Shown: positions 9,612 through 18,966 of the stretch, piece after piece
Layout: every line of letters starts with the position of its first letter
Numbering within the stretch: position 1 is the first letter of the stretch
Assembly (NCBI GenBank): GCA_013002465.1
Contig: JABDJO010000130.1
Span: forward strand, 1 to 64,000
Reading direction: 5' to 3'
Source of the DNA: Silicimonas sp.
GTDB lineage: Bacteria > Pseudomonadota > Alphaproteobacteria > Rhodobacterales > Rhodobacteraceae
DNA: 64,000 nt
Translations under genes and position numbers: made by a program
The notes under the pieces: model-generated
Seen by the model: the letters and a program-made list of their open reading frames with translations, nothing else
Told to the model about the DNA's origin: nothing
Database searches by the model: none

Positions 9612-10286
9612 TCAGGTTTTCGCCAGCCATTGTTCGGCGCGCGCCATATCCTCGGGCGTGGTGATCTTGAAGTTCGTCTCATCCCCCAGAACGACATTCA
9701 CTGTAAGCCCTGCCTGTTTGGCGACCTGGACGTCGTCCAGGGGGTCTCCCTCCTGGGTAAGGTGCGCCTCGACAATCGCCTGATATCGAAAGCCCTGAGG
9801 GGTCTGAGCGCGCCAAAGCGCGTGGCGCGGCACCGACTCCTGGGCCTCGCCGCGATCGACCCGCCAGAGGGCATCGACGACCGGAAGGGCGGCGAAGGCT
9901 CCGTCGGCGTCGCTGAGTTCGGCCAGGACAGCAGAGATCACACTCAACGGGCAGAATGGCCGCGCGGCGTCATGGATCAACACATGGTCCGGCGAGACAT
10001 CGGCCAGCGCTTCCAAACCGTTGCGTACCGAAGTGGCGCGCAGGCTGCCGCCATGCACCGGGGGCATGAGGCGCGCATCGGTCAGCCCCTCAAGAGCAGC
10101 GTCATAAAGCGGACGGTCGTCGGGATGAATAACGACCAATATATGTGCGATCCCTGGGTCCGCCAGAAACGTCCTTACAGTGTGTCTCAGCACCGGAATG
10201 CCTGCCAAATCCAGGTACTGCTTGGGCGTTTCACGCAGCATCCTTTGCCCACGCCCGGCGGCCACGATGATGGCAGCGGTGGTCAT
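9612..10286 (-). CDS. ispD: 2-C-methyl-D-erythritol 4-phosphate cytidylyltransferase
   Basis: MEP-pathway enzyme: MEP + CTP to CDP-methylerythritol, for isoprenoid synthesis. 224 residues. The N-terminal AAIIVAAGRGQRM is the CTP-binding loop; VLIHDAARPF and WRAQTPQGF are family signatures, and a KITTPEDMARAE motif closes the domain. In many alphaproteobacteria IspD is fused to IspF; here the protein stops after the IspD domain and no ispF follows, so the bifunctional form is absent at this locus. It is convergent with gyrB at zero distance. Confidence 0.95.
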   Translation of the reverse strand: MTTAAIIVAAGRGQRMLRETPKQYLDLAGIPVLRHTVRTFLADPGIAHILVVIHPDDRPLYDAALEGLTDARLMPPVHGGSLRATSVRNGLEALADVSPDHVLIHDAARPFCPLSVISAVLAELSDADGAFAALPVVDALWRVDRGEAQESVPRHALWRAQTPQGFRYQAIVEAHLTQEGDPLDDVQVAKQAGLTVNVVLGDETNFKITTPEDMARAEQWLAKT

Positions 10287-10835
10287 GGTTGAAAAGTCTC
10301 GGTCACGCGGATCTCGCAGGTCGGGAGGATTGCCTGTCCGAGTGTATCAGCGGGACCGTGGCACGACCAGATTGGGTTTGCAGTTCAGTCGTTAAAGACC
10401 GTTGCTGGCAATCGGGCGGTGGCCCCCATGGGCAGGCCGACAATTCAGAGCGTGGGAGTTAGGAGCCGATCCTGCGGACATTGCTGCGCCAGAAAATGAG
10501 ATCCGCAACAACAGCCAACCTCACAAGGCGGTCGCGAAACGTCGTGCCAATCGGATAGGACGGGTTATGAGAAGCACAGCTATTTCAGCCAGTTTTTTGC
10601 CGATACGCGGCCCTCGGGCGCCCGCCCCCCCAGAAGCACTTTGATTGTACTGAGTTACGAGGTCTTGCTCGTAGATTTTGATGAAAGTTCTTTCGTCAAT
10701 GTTTGGGTGCCACACGGTGATGCCTTTCAAGTGGTTGCGGTTGGTTTGTTCGTTTTGCACCGCACCCGGTGTCTCAACCGTTGTGCCAAGCGTGATCGGA
10801 TCGTAAAAAGTGACGTGAACGCGAAAAAAGCAACC
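10287..10835. other. 549-base stretch without a convincing gene
   Basis: Lies between ispD and the SARP-like regulator and looks less GC-rich than its surroundings in the half next to the regulator. On the minus strand the frame is open from 11051 down to 10521, and the part 10521-10814 translates into protein-like sequence (for example GITVWHPNIDERTFIKIYEQ), but no ATG or GTG in that frame could start it. It may be the remnant of a gene. No tRNA or terminator was seen; the promoter of the regulator should lie in this stretch but no clear hexamer pair stands out. Confidence 0.5.
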
Positions 10836-12800
10836 ATGTCGAACAATGATGGGCCTGTCGAAGTTCGACTGCTTGGAAAGTTCGTGATCACCGCTCCAAA
10901 CGGCAACGTATTTGAACTGCCAACGCAAAAGGCGAAAGCGCTGTTTGCAATGATTGCCCTTGCCAAAGGGGATGGCGTTGATCGTGCAGTCGCGGCCGCC
11001 AGGCTTTGGAGCCGGGGCACAGATGCGCAAGCCAGGACAAATCTCAGGCAAACATTGGCGACGATCAGAAAGGCCATGCAGGGAAGCGACATCATCGTCA
11101 GCGATGCATCAACGTTGCGTGTTCGCGATCATGCCGTTCGGTCCGACGTCGATGCATTGCACCAATCGGACTGTGGCGCGCTCTTGCCCCATGTCGAAAC
11201 CTTGGGTCCGTTTCTGGAAGGCCTTCGTCTGGATGAGCCTGGTTTCTCGGATTGGCTGAGCCAGGAACGTGCTTCCTTGCAGCGCCAGGTTACCACTTCA
11301 CTTTTCGAACTTTCCGAGGTGTTGATAACTGACAAAAGGCTAAGCGATGCCCTAAACGTCAATCAAAAGCTTGTTGCGCTTGATGAATTTGATGAAGGTG
11401 CGCACCGACAAGCGATGCGGATCTATGCGTTGCAAGGCGCGCCTGCCAAGGCGTTGCGGCATTATGAATCCCTTTGCGATCTTTTATCAAAAGAGCTCGA
11501 TACAAAGCCCGGCGAGGCGACCCAGAAACTGATGCAGTCGCTGCGGGAAACCGAAGGCGTAACGGAACAACCAAGGGAAGGGGTTCCGACGCAGCGCGCG
11601 CAAAACGTCGGTATCGAGCGCAATCAAAAAACGCCCATCGTCACATTCCCCTTCGTGCAATACGGCGCCGGTTTGGATGAGGGCTTCGGCGTCAGCCTTG
11701 CCGAAGACATCGCTGTGGAATTAGGGCGGTTCGCGACGCTGCGTGTATTGCGTCAAAGAGACGTTTCTCGGTCAGGAAATAGTGGCTCGGCCTATATCGT
11801 TGATGGCAGCTTAAGAACGTCCGGTCCGCGACTGCGCGTATCCGTCCAGCTTGTCGATGGCGAGACAGGCAATCTGATTTGGGCCGACCGCTATGAAATG
11901 GAAATGGGTGACAGCTTTGATCTATTGGAAGAGATCACCCGCCGTGCCGTTGCCACCATCCCCGGAAGGGTCCAGGCAGATGTCGCCGAGCGCGCGACCA
12001 GATCGTCGCTTGATGCGCTTAGCGCACATGAGCTTATGTTGCGTGGAAAGATGCTGCGCGACACGCTAAGTGCAGAAGCGATGTTGGAAGCGCGCGGCAT
12101 CCTTCAGCAGGCCGTTTCGCTCGATCCATCCAATGCGCGCGCCCATATGTATTTGTCCGACACCCATGTCATCGACGGCTGGCTTGGGCTGGGCGATGAA
12201 ACCACGGCGAAAAAAGCACTTCACCACGCGAAACTTGCCGTGTCTGCAGACCACACCGATGTTTTTGTTCAGGATCACCTTGGATTTGCCTACATGAGCA
12301 ACGCCATGTGGCAAGATGGGCGTGCGCAAATCGACCGAACATTGCAGCAAATCAAGCACGAGGTCGAATCCAACGCTTGGTGCGGGTACGCTCTTGCGCT
12401 TCTTGGTGAACACGAGGCGGCAATGCGCGAAGTCGAGGACGCGACATCGCGCGATCAGATGCCGCTTGCAACTTTCGGCTGGATCCGAGGGCAGGTGTTC
12501 TCTCTCAATGGCCGTTTCGCGGACGCTGTCGATGAGTTGCGTGGAGCGTCTTCGCTAAACTCACTGGCGCTGGCATTTCTTGCTGGGGATTATGCACGGC
12601 TTGGCCGCATGGAAGAAGCGGCCTCGACGCTTGCTGAGTTTGTCGAAAGGCGACGCGCGGAACTGAGTTCCAGGAAATTACCTTCGGGCGAGAACGCGGT
12701 TGGCGTTCTTGCAGATGGATACAAGGGCATGTGGCGCGACGCCAAGGATTGGCAGCACATCGCAAGCGGTCTGGCACGCGCGGGACTGAAGCATCGTTGA
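10836..12800 (+). CDS. SARP-like transcriptional regulator with BTAD, TolB/FlgO-like and TPR regions
   Basis: 654 residues from the ATG at 10836, where the DNA-binding domain begins (VEVRLLGKFVI); the frame is open further upstream to 10641 but that part has no domain character. Order: SARP-type winged helix (about 5-105), bacterial transcriptional activation domain (about 110-255, ending SKELDTKPGEAT), a TolB/FlgO-like segment (about 280-400, with YIVDGSLRTSGPRLRVSVQLVD), then TPR-like helices to the end. No transmembrane helix and no catalytic cyclase domain. Targets unknown. Codon use looks somewhat more AT-tolerant than its neighbours, consistent with acquisition; this was judged by eye. 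Confidence 0.82.
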   Translation: MSNNDGPVEVRLLGKFVITAPNGNVFELPTQKAKALFAMIALAKGDGVDRAVAAARLWSRGTDAQARTNLRQTLATIRKAMQGSDIIVSDASTLRVRDHAVRSDVDALHQSDCGALLPHVETLGPFLEGLRLDEPGFSDWLSQERASLQRQVTTSLFELSEVLITDKRLSDALNVNQKLVALDEFDEGAHRQAMRIYALQGAPAKALRHYESLCDLLSKELDTKPGEATQKLMQSLRETEGVTEQPREGVPTQRAQNVGIERNQKTPIVTFPFVQYGAGLDEGFGVSLAEDIAVELGRFATLRVLRQRDVSRSGNSGSAYIVDGSLRTSGPRLRVSVQLVDGETGNLIWADRYEMEMGDSFDLLEEITRRAVATIPGRVQADVAERATRSSLDALSAHELMLRGKMLRDTLSAEAMLEARGILQQAVSLDPSNARAHMYLSDTHVIDGWLGLGDETTAKKALHHAKLAVSADHTDVFVQDHLGFAYMSNAMWQDGRAQIDRTLQQIKHEVESNAWCGYALALLGEHEAAMREVEDATSRDQMPLATFGWIRGQVFSLNGRFADAVDELRGASSLNSLALAFLAGDYARLGRMEEAASTLAEFVERRRAELSSRKLPSGENAVGVLADGYKGMWRDAKDWQHIASGLARAGLKHR

Positions 12801-12875
12801 TCGGTCGACCAAGATCATCGGGCTGGTGAATGACGACGATCGGAAGACCGTGTCGAGCACTTCCATGACCCAAAA

Positions 12876-12905
12876 ATGAAACAGCCCCGGCGTTTCCGCC
12901 GGGGC
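12876..12905 (-). terminator. Rho-independent terminator of pnp
   Basis: A 9-base stem, GCCCCGGCG (12884-12892) with CGCCGGGGC (12897-12905) and loop TTTC. Read on the minus strand it lies just after the pnp stop and is followed by TGTTTCATTTTTG. It ends the pnp transcript and also insulates it from the convergent SARP gene. Confidence 0.8.
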
Positions 12906-12930
12906 TTGCGATTTCAGGATGAAAGGTGGA

Positions 12931-15072
12931 TCAGTCCGCCTTTTCTTCCTTTTTCTGGGGTGCTTCTTCTTCACCCGTCTCCTGGTTCACCATCTTCATG
13001 GCCAGACGCACCTTGCCGCGGTCGTCAAAGCCCAGAAGCTTGACAAAAACTTCCTGACCTTCCTTCAGAACGTCCGACGGATGGTTCAGGCGGCGGTTTT
13101 CGATCTGACTGACATGGACCAGACCGTCGCGCTTGCCGAAGAAGTTCACGAAGGCACCGAAATCGACGATCTTCACGACCTTGCCCTTATAAACCATGCC
13201 CTCTTCCGGCTCGGCCACGATCGAATGGATCATGTCGTAAGCTTTCTGAATAGCTTCCCCGTTGGGCGAGGCAATCTTGATGACGCCGTCGTCGTTGATG
13301 TCGACCTTGGCACCCGAAACCTCGACGATCTCGCGGATCACCTTGCCGCCCGAACCGATCACTTCGCGGATCTTGTCGGTCGGAACCGTCATCGTCTCGA
13401 TGCGCGGTGCGTGAACACTGAACTCGCCAGCGCCCGAAAGCGCCTTGTTCATTTCGCCCAAGATGTGCATCCGGCCGTCCTTGGCTTGCGCCAGGGCCTT
13501 CTCCATGATCTCGGGCGTGATGCCCGCGACCTTGATATCCATCTGCAAGGACGTGATACCGTTTTCGGTCCCCGCCACTTTGAAGTCCATGTCGCCAAGG
13601 TGGTCTTCGTCACCAAGGATGTCGGACAGGATGGCATACGAGCCGTCGTCTTCCAGCACCAGGCCCATGGCCACACCGGCAACCGCGTTTTTCAAGGGAA
13701 CGCCTGCATCCATCATCGAGAGCGATCCGCCGCAGACCGACGCCATCGACGACGAGCCGTTGGATTCGGTGATTTCCGAGACAACCCGCACCGTGTAGGG
13801 GAAGTCGGTCGCCGATGGCAGAACCGCCTGCAGCGCGCGCCAAGCCAGCTTACCGTGGCCGATTTCGCGGCGTCCGGTAAAGCCGAAGCGGCCAACCTCG
13901 CCGACCGAATAGGGCGGGAAGTTGTAGTGCAGAAGGAAGTTCGAGCGGAAGTTGCCGTGCAGCGCGTCGATGATCTGCTCGTCATCGCCCGTGCCAAGCG
14001 TGGTCACAACCAGGCCTTGGGTTTCACCACGTGTGAACAGCGCCGATCCGTGGGTTCTTGGCAGGATGCCGTTTTCGCAGACGATGGGGCGGATTTGATC
14101 CGTCGCGCGCCCGTCGATCCGGCGACCGTGCTTGACGACATCGCCGCGCAGCACACCCGATTCCAGCTTTTTGAGGGCCGATCCAAGGTTTTCGTCTTCT
14201 TGCTGTTCTTCCGAAAGCGTTGCCATGATGGCGTCGCGGGCAGCGCCCACGGCAGCGACACGTTCCTGCTTGTCGGTGATTGCATAGGCGGCGCGCATCT
14301 GCTCTTCACCGGCCGCTTTGACAGTTTCGTACAGCGCCGAATAATCGGGCGGCTGAAAGTCGAAGGGCTCGTTTGCAGCTTCCTCGGCCATGTCAATGAT
14401 CAGGTCGATCACCGGCTGGATCTGTTCGTGCGCAAAGGTCACGGCACCAAGCATTTCGGCTTCCGAAAGCTCGTAAGCTTCGGATTCGACCATCATCACG
14501 GCGTCTTTCGTGCCAGCGACCACAAGGTCAAGACGCTGATCCGGATTGTTACGCAGACCCTGCATGTCGTCGACGGTCGGATTCAGCACATATTCGCCAT
14601 CCTCGAAACCGACGCGGGCACCGGCAATCGGTCCCATGAAGGGCGCGCCCGACAACGTCAGGGCGGCCGAGGCAGCGATCATCGCCACAACATCGGGGTC
14701 ATTGACCAGGTCGTGCGAAAGGACCGTGCAGATCACCAGAACTTCGTTCTTGAACCCCGGAACAAACAAGGGTCGGATCGGACGGTCGATCAGGCGCGAG
14801 GTCAGCGTTTCTTTTTCCGTTGGACGGGCTTCGCGCTTGAAAAAGCCGCCAGGAATCTTGCCGGCGGCGTAATATTTCTCGTTGTAGTGAACCGTCAGCG
14901 GGAAGAAATCCTGCCCCGGCCTTTGTTCTTTTGCGAATGTGACGTTGGCCATCACAGATGTTTCGCCATAGGTTGCGATGACCGATCCATCGGCCTGACG
15001 GGCAACCTTTCCCGTTTCCAGTGTCAGCGTTTCTTCGCCCCACTGGATTGATTTTTTAACTTCGTTGAACAT
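12931..15072 (-). CDS. pnp: Polynucleotide phosphorylase
   Basis: 3'-5' phosphorolytic exoribonuclease and degradosome component. 713 residues, full length. Two RNase PH-like domains with the helical insert between them, then a KH domain ([15 protein letters not shown]) and an S1 domain ([29 protein letters not shown] lies at about 620-650). The C-terminal tail is short and charged ([13 protein letters not shown]). It is the last gene of the minus-strand rbfA-truB-rpsO-pnp run and has its own terminator. A leader with two small hairpins lies at 15093-15139. Confidence 0.97.
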   Translation of the reverse strand: MFNEVKKSIQWGEETLTLETGKVARQADGSVIATYGETSVMANVTFAKEQRPGQDFFPLTVHYNEKYYAAGKIPGGFFKREARPTEKETLTSRLIDRPIRPLFVPGFKNEVLVICTVLSHDLVNDPDVVAMIAASAALTLSGAPFMGPIAGARVGFEDGEYVLNPTVDDMQGLRNNPDQRLDLVVAGTKDAVMMVESEAYELSEAEMLGAVTFAHEQIQPVIDLIIDMAEEAANEPFDFQPPDYSALYETVKAAGEEQMRAAYAITDKQERVAAVGAARDAIMATLSEEQQEDENLGSALKKLESGVLRGDVVKHGRRIDGRATDQIRPIVCENGILPRTHGSALFTRGETQGLVVTTLGTGDDEQIIDALHGNFRSNFLLHYNFPPYSVGEVGRFGFTGRREIGHGKLAWRALQAVLPSATDFPYTVRVVSEITESNGSSSMASVCGGSLSMMDAGVPLKNAVAGVAMGLVLEDDGSYAILSDILGDEDHLGDMDFKVAGTENGITSLQMDIKVAGITPEIMEKALAQAKDGRMHILGEMNKALSGAGEFSVHAPRIETMTVPTDKIREVIGSGGKVIREIVEVSGAKVDINDDGVIKIASPNGEAIQKAYDMIHSIVAEPEEGMVYKGKVVKIVDFGAFVNFFGKRDGLVHVSQIENRRLNHPSDVLKEGQEVFVKLLGFDDRGKVRLAMKMVNQETGEEEAPQKKEEKAD

Positions 15073-15092
15073 TTTTCATCCTAGCTGGGATC

Positions 15093-15139
15093 AGACGGCG
15101 TTCCGTCTATCCCGTTGAAATGGCGGCCCCATTGCCGCC
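15093..15139 (-). promoter_or_regulatory. Two hairpins in the pnp leader
   Basis: AGACGG/CCGTCT (15093-15098 with 15103-15108, loop of 4) and GGCGGC/GCCGCC (15122-15127 with 15134-15139, loop of 6). They lie 21-67 bases upstream of the pnp start. In enterobacteria a double-stranded pnp leader is cut by RNase III and used by PNPase for autoregulation; a similar use here is inference only. Confidence 0.4.
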
Positions 15140-15341
15140 GACCCCTTTTCATCATTCCATGCGCCGGGGCCAGGCGTCACGTCTCAGATGAGCGCGCCAT
15201 ACAGGGTTTCCAAGGCTTTGGGAAGAGTAGCGTTTGCGCTTTCGGACGGGTCGTCCTGTCATGCACACAGAACGTCGGGTCACGTCCGCGCGCGACACCC
15301 TGTTTCGTTGCTGTTTGCCGTCTGAAAGTACGTGCGTTGGA

Positions 15342-15782
15342 TCAAAGCGAAGTTTCGTCGTAGGAACTGCAATTTCGACCAATCGCAGCCAGGCCTTCTT
15401 CCAGGTAATCGGGCAACAAGGGTGTTCCGACCAGGTATTTGGCCGTGTGATCGTTGTGCTCGTTCGTTGCGATCTCTTGGGCTTCTTCCCAGGTATCGGG
15501 TCCGTCGCCTCGGCCAAGCCACATGATCGAAACCAGATCGACCTGCGCACCGTCGTTCAAATCCGAAATGTACGAGATCAGTTCAAGCTCGACGGGATCC
15601 GATGGGCGGTCTTCCAACACGGCTGCGTCAATATCGTCGTCGTTGAGTTCGTGTGCGCGGGGGTCGCTCGAACCCGCTTTCACATTGAATTCCCGCGACT
15701 TCGAGATAATGAAACAGACCGTGTCAACCGGCACTCGAATATCTGGCGCATTGTCGTCGGGCGTTTGCTTGCTGAGTGTCAT
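15342..15782 (-). CDS. DUF3775 domain protein
   Basis: 146 residues, acidic, soluble, no signal peptide. Recognised as DUF3775 from the closing part, where WLGRGDGPDTWEEAQEIA, NEHNDHTAKYLVGTPLLPDYLEEGL are typical; function unknown. It sits between rpsO and pnp, two genes that are adjacent in most proteobacteria, and follows the strong rpsO terminator, so it is probably expressed separately. About 270 bases separate it from pnp, holding the pnp leader and no visible gene. Confidence 0.8.
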   Translation of the reverse strand: MTLSKQTPDDNAPDIRVPVDTVCFIISKSREFNVKAGSSDPRAHELNDDDIDAAVLEDRPSDPVELELISYISDLNDGAQVDLVSIMWLGRGDGPDTWEEAQEIATNEHNDHTAKYLVGTPLLPDYLEEGLAAIGRNCSSYDETSL

Positions 15783-15849
15783 TGCGATTCCTCCCGCATG
15801 AACATGAGGGATAGGGTGCTACGAGAGAATGACTTAGGTCAAATCTGGC

Positions 15850-15897
15850 ACTTTGAAAAACAAAGGGACGCAGGCCAATTCCTGCGTCCCTTTGTTA
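15850..15897 (-). terminator. Strong Rho-independent terminator after rpsO
   Basis: A perfect 16-base stem: AACAAAGGGACGCAGG (15860-15875), loop CCAATT, CCTGCGTCCCTTTGTT (15882-15897). On the minus strand the stem runs into GTTTTTC, giving the U-rich tail. It lies 35 bases after the rpsO stop and separates rpsO from the DUF3775 and pnp genes. Confidence 0.9.
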
Positions 15898-15931
15898 ATC
15901 TCATTGGTCGCCTTAACGACCGCGCGCGGCC

Positions 15932-16201
15932 TTAGCGACGCAGACCCAGACGTTTGATCAGGTCCTGATAGCGCGCATCGTCCTTGCCTTTGACATAGTC
16001 CAGAAGCTTCCGACGCTGCGCCACAAGTTTCAGCAATCCGCGACGCGAATGGTTGTCTTTCTTGTGGGTTTTGAAGTGTTCGGTCAGCGTCGCGATGCGC
16101 GACGACAAAATGGCGACCTGAACTTCGGGCGAACCAGTATCGCCGTCCTTGGCGCCAAACTCTTTGATGACCTTGGCTTTTTCTTCAGCGGTAATCGACA
16201 T
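15932..16201 (-). CDS. rpsO: 30S ribosomal protein S15
   Basis: 89 residues, the standard S15 length, from the ATG at 16201 ([16 protein letters not shown]). Signatures: [39 protein letters not shown] and the terminal RLGLRR. Binds 16S rRNA early in 30S assembly. An upstream in-frame extension exists but lacks homologous sequence. Part of the truB-rpsO-pnp group; the 120 bases upstream probably carry its own promoter. Confidence 0.97.
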   Translation of the reverse strand: MSITAEEKAKVIKEFGAKDGDTGSPEVQVAILSSRIATLTEHFKTHKKDNHSRRGLLKLVAQRRKLLDYVKGKDDARYQDLIKRLGLRR

Positions 16202-16321
16202 CGGGGTCTCCTTCGTGTTCATGGCACAAGCCGGGATGTCGTCCAGCAAGGCCCGTGGAGGGATAAGAACCGCGCGTATAGGTGAGCCAGTTCAATTTGA
16301 AAAGTGTTTTTTCGCGGCGAG

Positions 16322-16837
16322 TCAGTTTGCGACTGGATCCCAGTGCTGTGGCTTGACGGCATAGGAAATGTAGAGCGGATGACGCGGATGGCCGTCTTTC
16401 GTCAGCCCAAGCGTCAAAAACGGCTTTGCGCGCGTGTTGATCGCCTTCAGAACGGCGCCGCTGTGTGACCGATGCGCCCCGTGAACGCCCCAGGCGCAAA
16501 GAATGTCGTCGGTCCAAACCACTGCTTCCTGCAGTTGCGCCATGTTGTCTGGTCCTTCGGGGCGGTCCGCCTTTTTCAACCTACCCGGGTCTGTTTCGCG
16601 CAGGGCAAACAGGTTGCAGGCCCGAAACCCGCCATAGCCCAACTTCCGCGCCCGGCGTTCGCAGCGCTCGATGGTTGGGTCATTGGCCAGTTCGGTTGCT
16701 TTCGACGGGTTCAGCATGATGTAAAGCAGCCGCCGCCCTTCAGTGTCCCAAACTCGGGTCAGGGAGTAACGGTATCTGTCGCAGGGCGAATACACCGCTT
16801 CGCTGATGCGGAACCCATCGTCGTGCTTGCGCGTCAC
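16322..16837 (-). CDS. DUF1643 family protein
   Basis: 171 residues if started at the GTG at 16837 (VTRKHDDGFRISEAVYS), which sits 5 bases after the truB stop; a GTG at 16846 overlapping the truB TGA is the alternative. The core is typical of DUF1643: LLYIMLNPSKATELANDPTIERCERRARKLGY lies at about 40-70, followed by FRACNLFALRETDP. Function unknown. Coupled to truB, so likely expressed with it. Confidence 0.82.
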   Translation of the reverse strand: MTRKHDDGFRISEAVYSPCDRYRYSLTRVWDTEGRRLLYIMLNPSKATELANDPTIERCERRARKLGYGGFRACNLFALRETDPGRLKKADRPEGPDNMAQLQEAVVWTDDILCAWGVHGAHRSHSGAVLKAINTRAKPFLTLGLTKDGHPRHPLYISYAVKPQHWDPVAN

Positions 16838-16842
16838 CAGGC

Positions 16843-17748
16843 TCACAGGCGAAAGACCCGAACCGGGTGCAATTCGCCCGCCATATAGGTGCCGACGGCG
16901 ACAGGTTCGCCTTGGTGCGAAGTCCAGCAAAGCTCGCCATAATCGGCGTCCGAGGCCAGGACCATGCCGGGATTGCCGTTGCGGATACGTGCCGCGCCTT
17001 CGGCTGTGGCAGGCAGGTGCGTAAGATCGGTTAACCCCGCCTCAAGCGGCAGCAAAAGCGCGTCGATCTCGGGCGTGCGGGCAAGGCTTTCGATCTGTTC
17101 GAAAGTCACCGCGTCGTCCAGTTCGAACGGCCCCGACCAGATGCGGCGAAGCGAGGTGACATGGCCAAGGCAGCCAAGGACCTGTCCCAAATCGCGGGCA
17201 ATGGCGCGGACATAGCCTCCCTTGCCGCAGACCATTTGCAACCGGGCGTGATCGGCATCTGGTCGGTCGGACAATTCAAGACTTTCAACGAACAGGGGCC
17301 TGGCCGCGAGTTCTACGTCTTCGCCGGCGCGGGCCTTTGCATAAGCCCGTTCGCCGTCGATCTTCACGGCCGAGAACGCAGGGGGAACCTGCATGATATC
17401 GCCCTGAAAGGCGGGAAGCGCCGCCCGAATTTCGTCGTCCGAAGGTCGCATGTCCGAGGTCCCGATCACCTCGCCGTCGGCATCGTCGGTGTTTGTGGAC
17501 TGACCGAAGCGCACAGTGAAATCATAGGCCTTCATGGCATCCGTGACATAAGGCACGGTTTTTGTGGCCACGCCCAAAGCCACGGCCAGAATTCCGGTCG
17601 CGTCCGGGTCAAGCGTCCCTGCGTGCCCGGCCTTCTTGGCGTCGAACGCCCAACGGACCTTGTTGACAACGGCGGTCGAGGTCAGCCCGGCGGGTTTGTC
17701 CACCACCAGCCAACCCGAAATGTCGCGCCCCTTTTTTCGCCGTGCCAT
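16843..17748 (-). CDS. truB: tRNA pseudouridine-55 synthase
   Basis: Makes the pseudouridine at position 55 in the T loop of tRNAs. 301 residues from the ATG at 17748 ([24 protein letters not shown]); the frame stays open upstream but without homology. The catalytic Asp is in the [14 protein letters not shown] motif; later signatures are [17 protein letters not shown] and [12 protein letters not shown]. It lies between the DUF2233 gene and rpsO in the conserved RNA/translation cluster. Confidence 0.96.
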   Translation of the reverse strand: MARRKKGRDISGWLVVDKPAGLTSTAVVNKVRWAFDAKKAGHAGTLDPDATGILAVALGVATKTVPYVTDAMKAYDFTVRFGQSTNTDDADGEVIGTSDMRPSDDEIRAALPAFQGDIMQVPPAFSAVKIDGERAYAKARAGEDVELAARPLFVESLELSDRPDADHARLQMVCGKGGYVRAIARDLGQVLGCLGHVTSLRRIWSGPFELDDAVTFEQIESLARTPEIDALLLPLEAGLTDLTHLPATAEGAARIRNGNPGMVLASDADYGELCWTSHQGEPVAVGTYMAGELHPVRVFRL

Positions 17749-17800
17749 GTACAGTCCTTTTGCGGGAAGGCGGCGTGCTAGCCCCGAGAGGGGCCGATTG

Positions 17801-18532
17801 TCAATCGCCGACAACGCCCAGCATCGGCCCCATCGGCAATCCCAGATCATGGCGCCCGATCCCCGGCGCATAGAGCCGGGACACCTTGCCGTCAAGAAAC
17901 AGGGCATTGGGGGTTTTCAGGATGTCCCTGAACAGACGGCCAAAAAGGTGAAAGTTCACCCGTTCATCCGAAATTGCGGCGATGACCCGCCCCTCCTCGG
18001 TCACACCTATCCCATTGCGGATATTGAGCGAGTCCGACTGTTCCAGGAACCGAGGATGCAATTTGCCTGAAATCACCAGCATTGGCCCGGATTGAGTGGC
18101 GTAATTGCATGGCAGCGGGTTGGCTTCAAATGCACGCGACTCGATCACCACGGCCTTCTGATCCAGAAGGCAAAAGACACCGTTTGGCAGCAATCCAAAG
18201 TTTCCCGGCCCTTCGCGTGTCACGATAGGCGCAAATTCAGTGCCGCCTTCGATATACAGGCCAACGGGTTGGCGGTCTGGGTGATACATCCCGGCATTCA
18301 TCGCGAATACCAGTTTGCGCCCCTCCAGGGCATCTTCGACATTGTTGAACGTGCCAAAGGGCGCACCGTCTTGATCGTTCAGAAACGAACGGATGTCGTC
18401 GTTTGCCGGATCGGCCTTGCAAACGGTGAAAGACGTTTCTTCAAAAAGCACCGGCCCGCATTCTGCCGCCCAGGACAGGCCCGGCAGCAAGAGAAGGCTA
18501 ATCGTTATCCAGATCGCGGCGTACATTTTCAT
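17801..18532 (-). CDS. Secreted DUF2233 / phosphodiester glycosidase-family protein
   Basis: 243 residues from the ATG at 18532, with a clear signal peptide ([21 protein letters not shown], about 1-23). The family core includes [45 protein letters not shown] and the C-terminal [13 protein letters not shown], as in the NAGPA-like family (DUF2233). Members may cleave sugar phosphodiesters; the substrate here is unknown. Its start overlaps the end of rbfA by 35 bases, so it is co-transcribed with rbfA and truB although the job looks unrelated to translation. Confidence 0.83.
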   Translation of the reverse strand: MKMYAAIWITISLLLLPGLSWAAECGPVLFEETSFTVCKADPANDDIRSFLNDQDGAPFGTFNNVEDALEGRKLVFAMNAGMYHPDRQPVGLYIEGGTEFAPIVTREGPGNFGLLPNGVFCLLDQKAVVIESRAFEANPLPCNYATQSGPMLVISGKLHPRFLEQSDSLNIRNGIGVTEEGRVIAAISDERVNFHLFGRLFRDILKTPNALFLDGKVSRLYAPGIGRHDLGLPMGPMLGVVGD

Positions 18533-18905
18533 CTGCAAACATCGCCCGTGTGGTGTCCAGCCGGTCGAAAGTCTCGTCGATCTGAAACCGGATCTCGGGC
18601 GAGAACTTCAGGGCCATACCCTTGGCAACCGTTCGGCGGATGTCGTGGCGGTTGCGGCGGAGCGCTTCCAACGCTTCTTCCCGCCCGTCGCCGCCCAGGG
18701 GCAACACATATGCGGTCGCCACCTTCAAATCCGGCGAACAGGTCACCTCGCCCACTGTGATCGACATGCGGTTCAGGTCGGGGTCGTGAATATCGCCCTG
18801 TGCCAGAACGTCACTCAACCGTCGCCGGATCACTTCCGCGACGCGCAGTTGGCGCTGAGAGGGGCCGGGGCCTTCGTTGAACCTGGATCGTGCCATACTC
18901 GCCAT
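18498..18905 (-). CDS. rbfA: 30S ribosome-binding factor A
   Basis: 135 residues. Cold-shock-linked factor for late 30S maturation and 16S 5' end processing. Sequence shows the KH-like fold: RQLRVAEVIRRRLSDVL, DPDLNRMSITVGEVTCSPDLKVATAYV, and EIRFQIDETFDRLD. First gene of the minus-strand run rbfA-DUF2233-truB-DUF1643-rpsO. Divergent from dapB with about 60 bases between the two starts, which must contain both promoters. Confidence 0.93.
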   Translation of the reverse strand: MASMARSRFNEGPGPSQRQLRVAEVIRRRLSDVLAQGDIHDPDLNRMSITVGEVTCSPDLKVATAYVLPLGGDGREEALEALRRNRHDIRRTVAKGMALKFSPEIRFQIDETFDRLDTTRAMFADENVRRDLDND

Positions 18906-18966
18906 CTAAGTGCTGGCGGGGCGCGGGGCAAGCGCGTATGCAAATGTGACGACAAGGGAGAGAGCC

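Noticed and set aside
12919-15051. A 710-codon open frame on the plus strand opposite pnp
   Set aside because: It is the mirror of the pnp coding sequence in high-GC DNA; the translation is His/Arg-rich without domain character, and pnp is certain.
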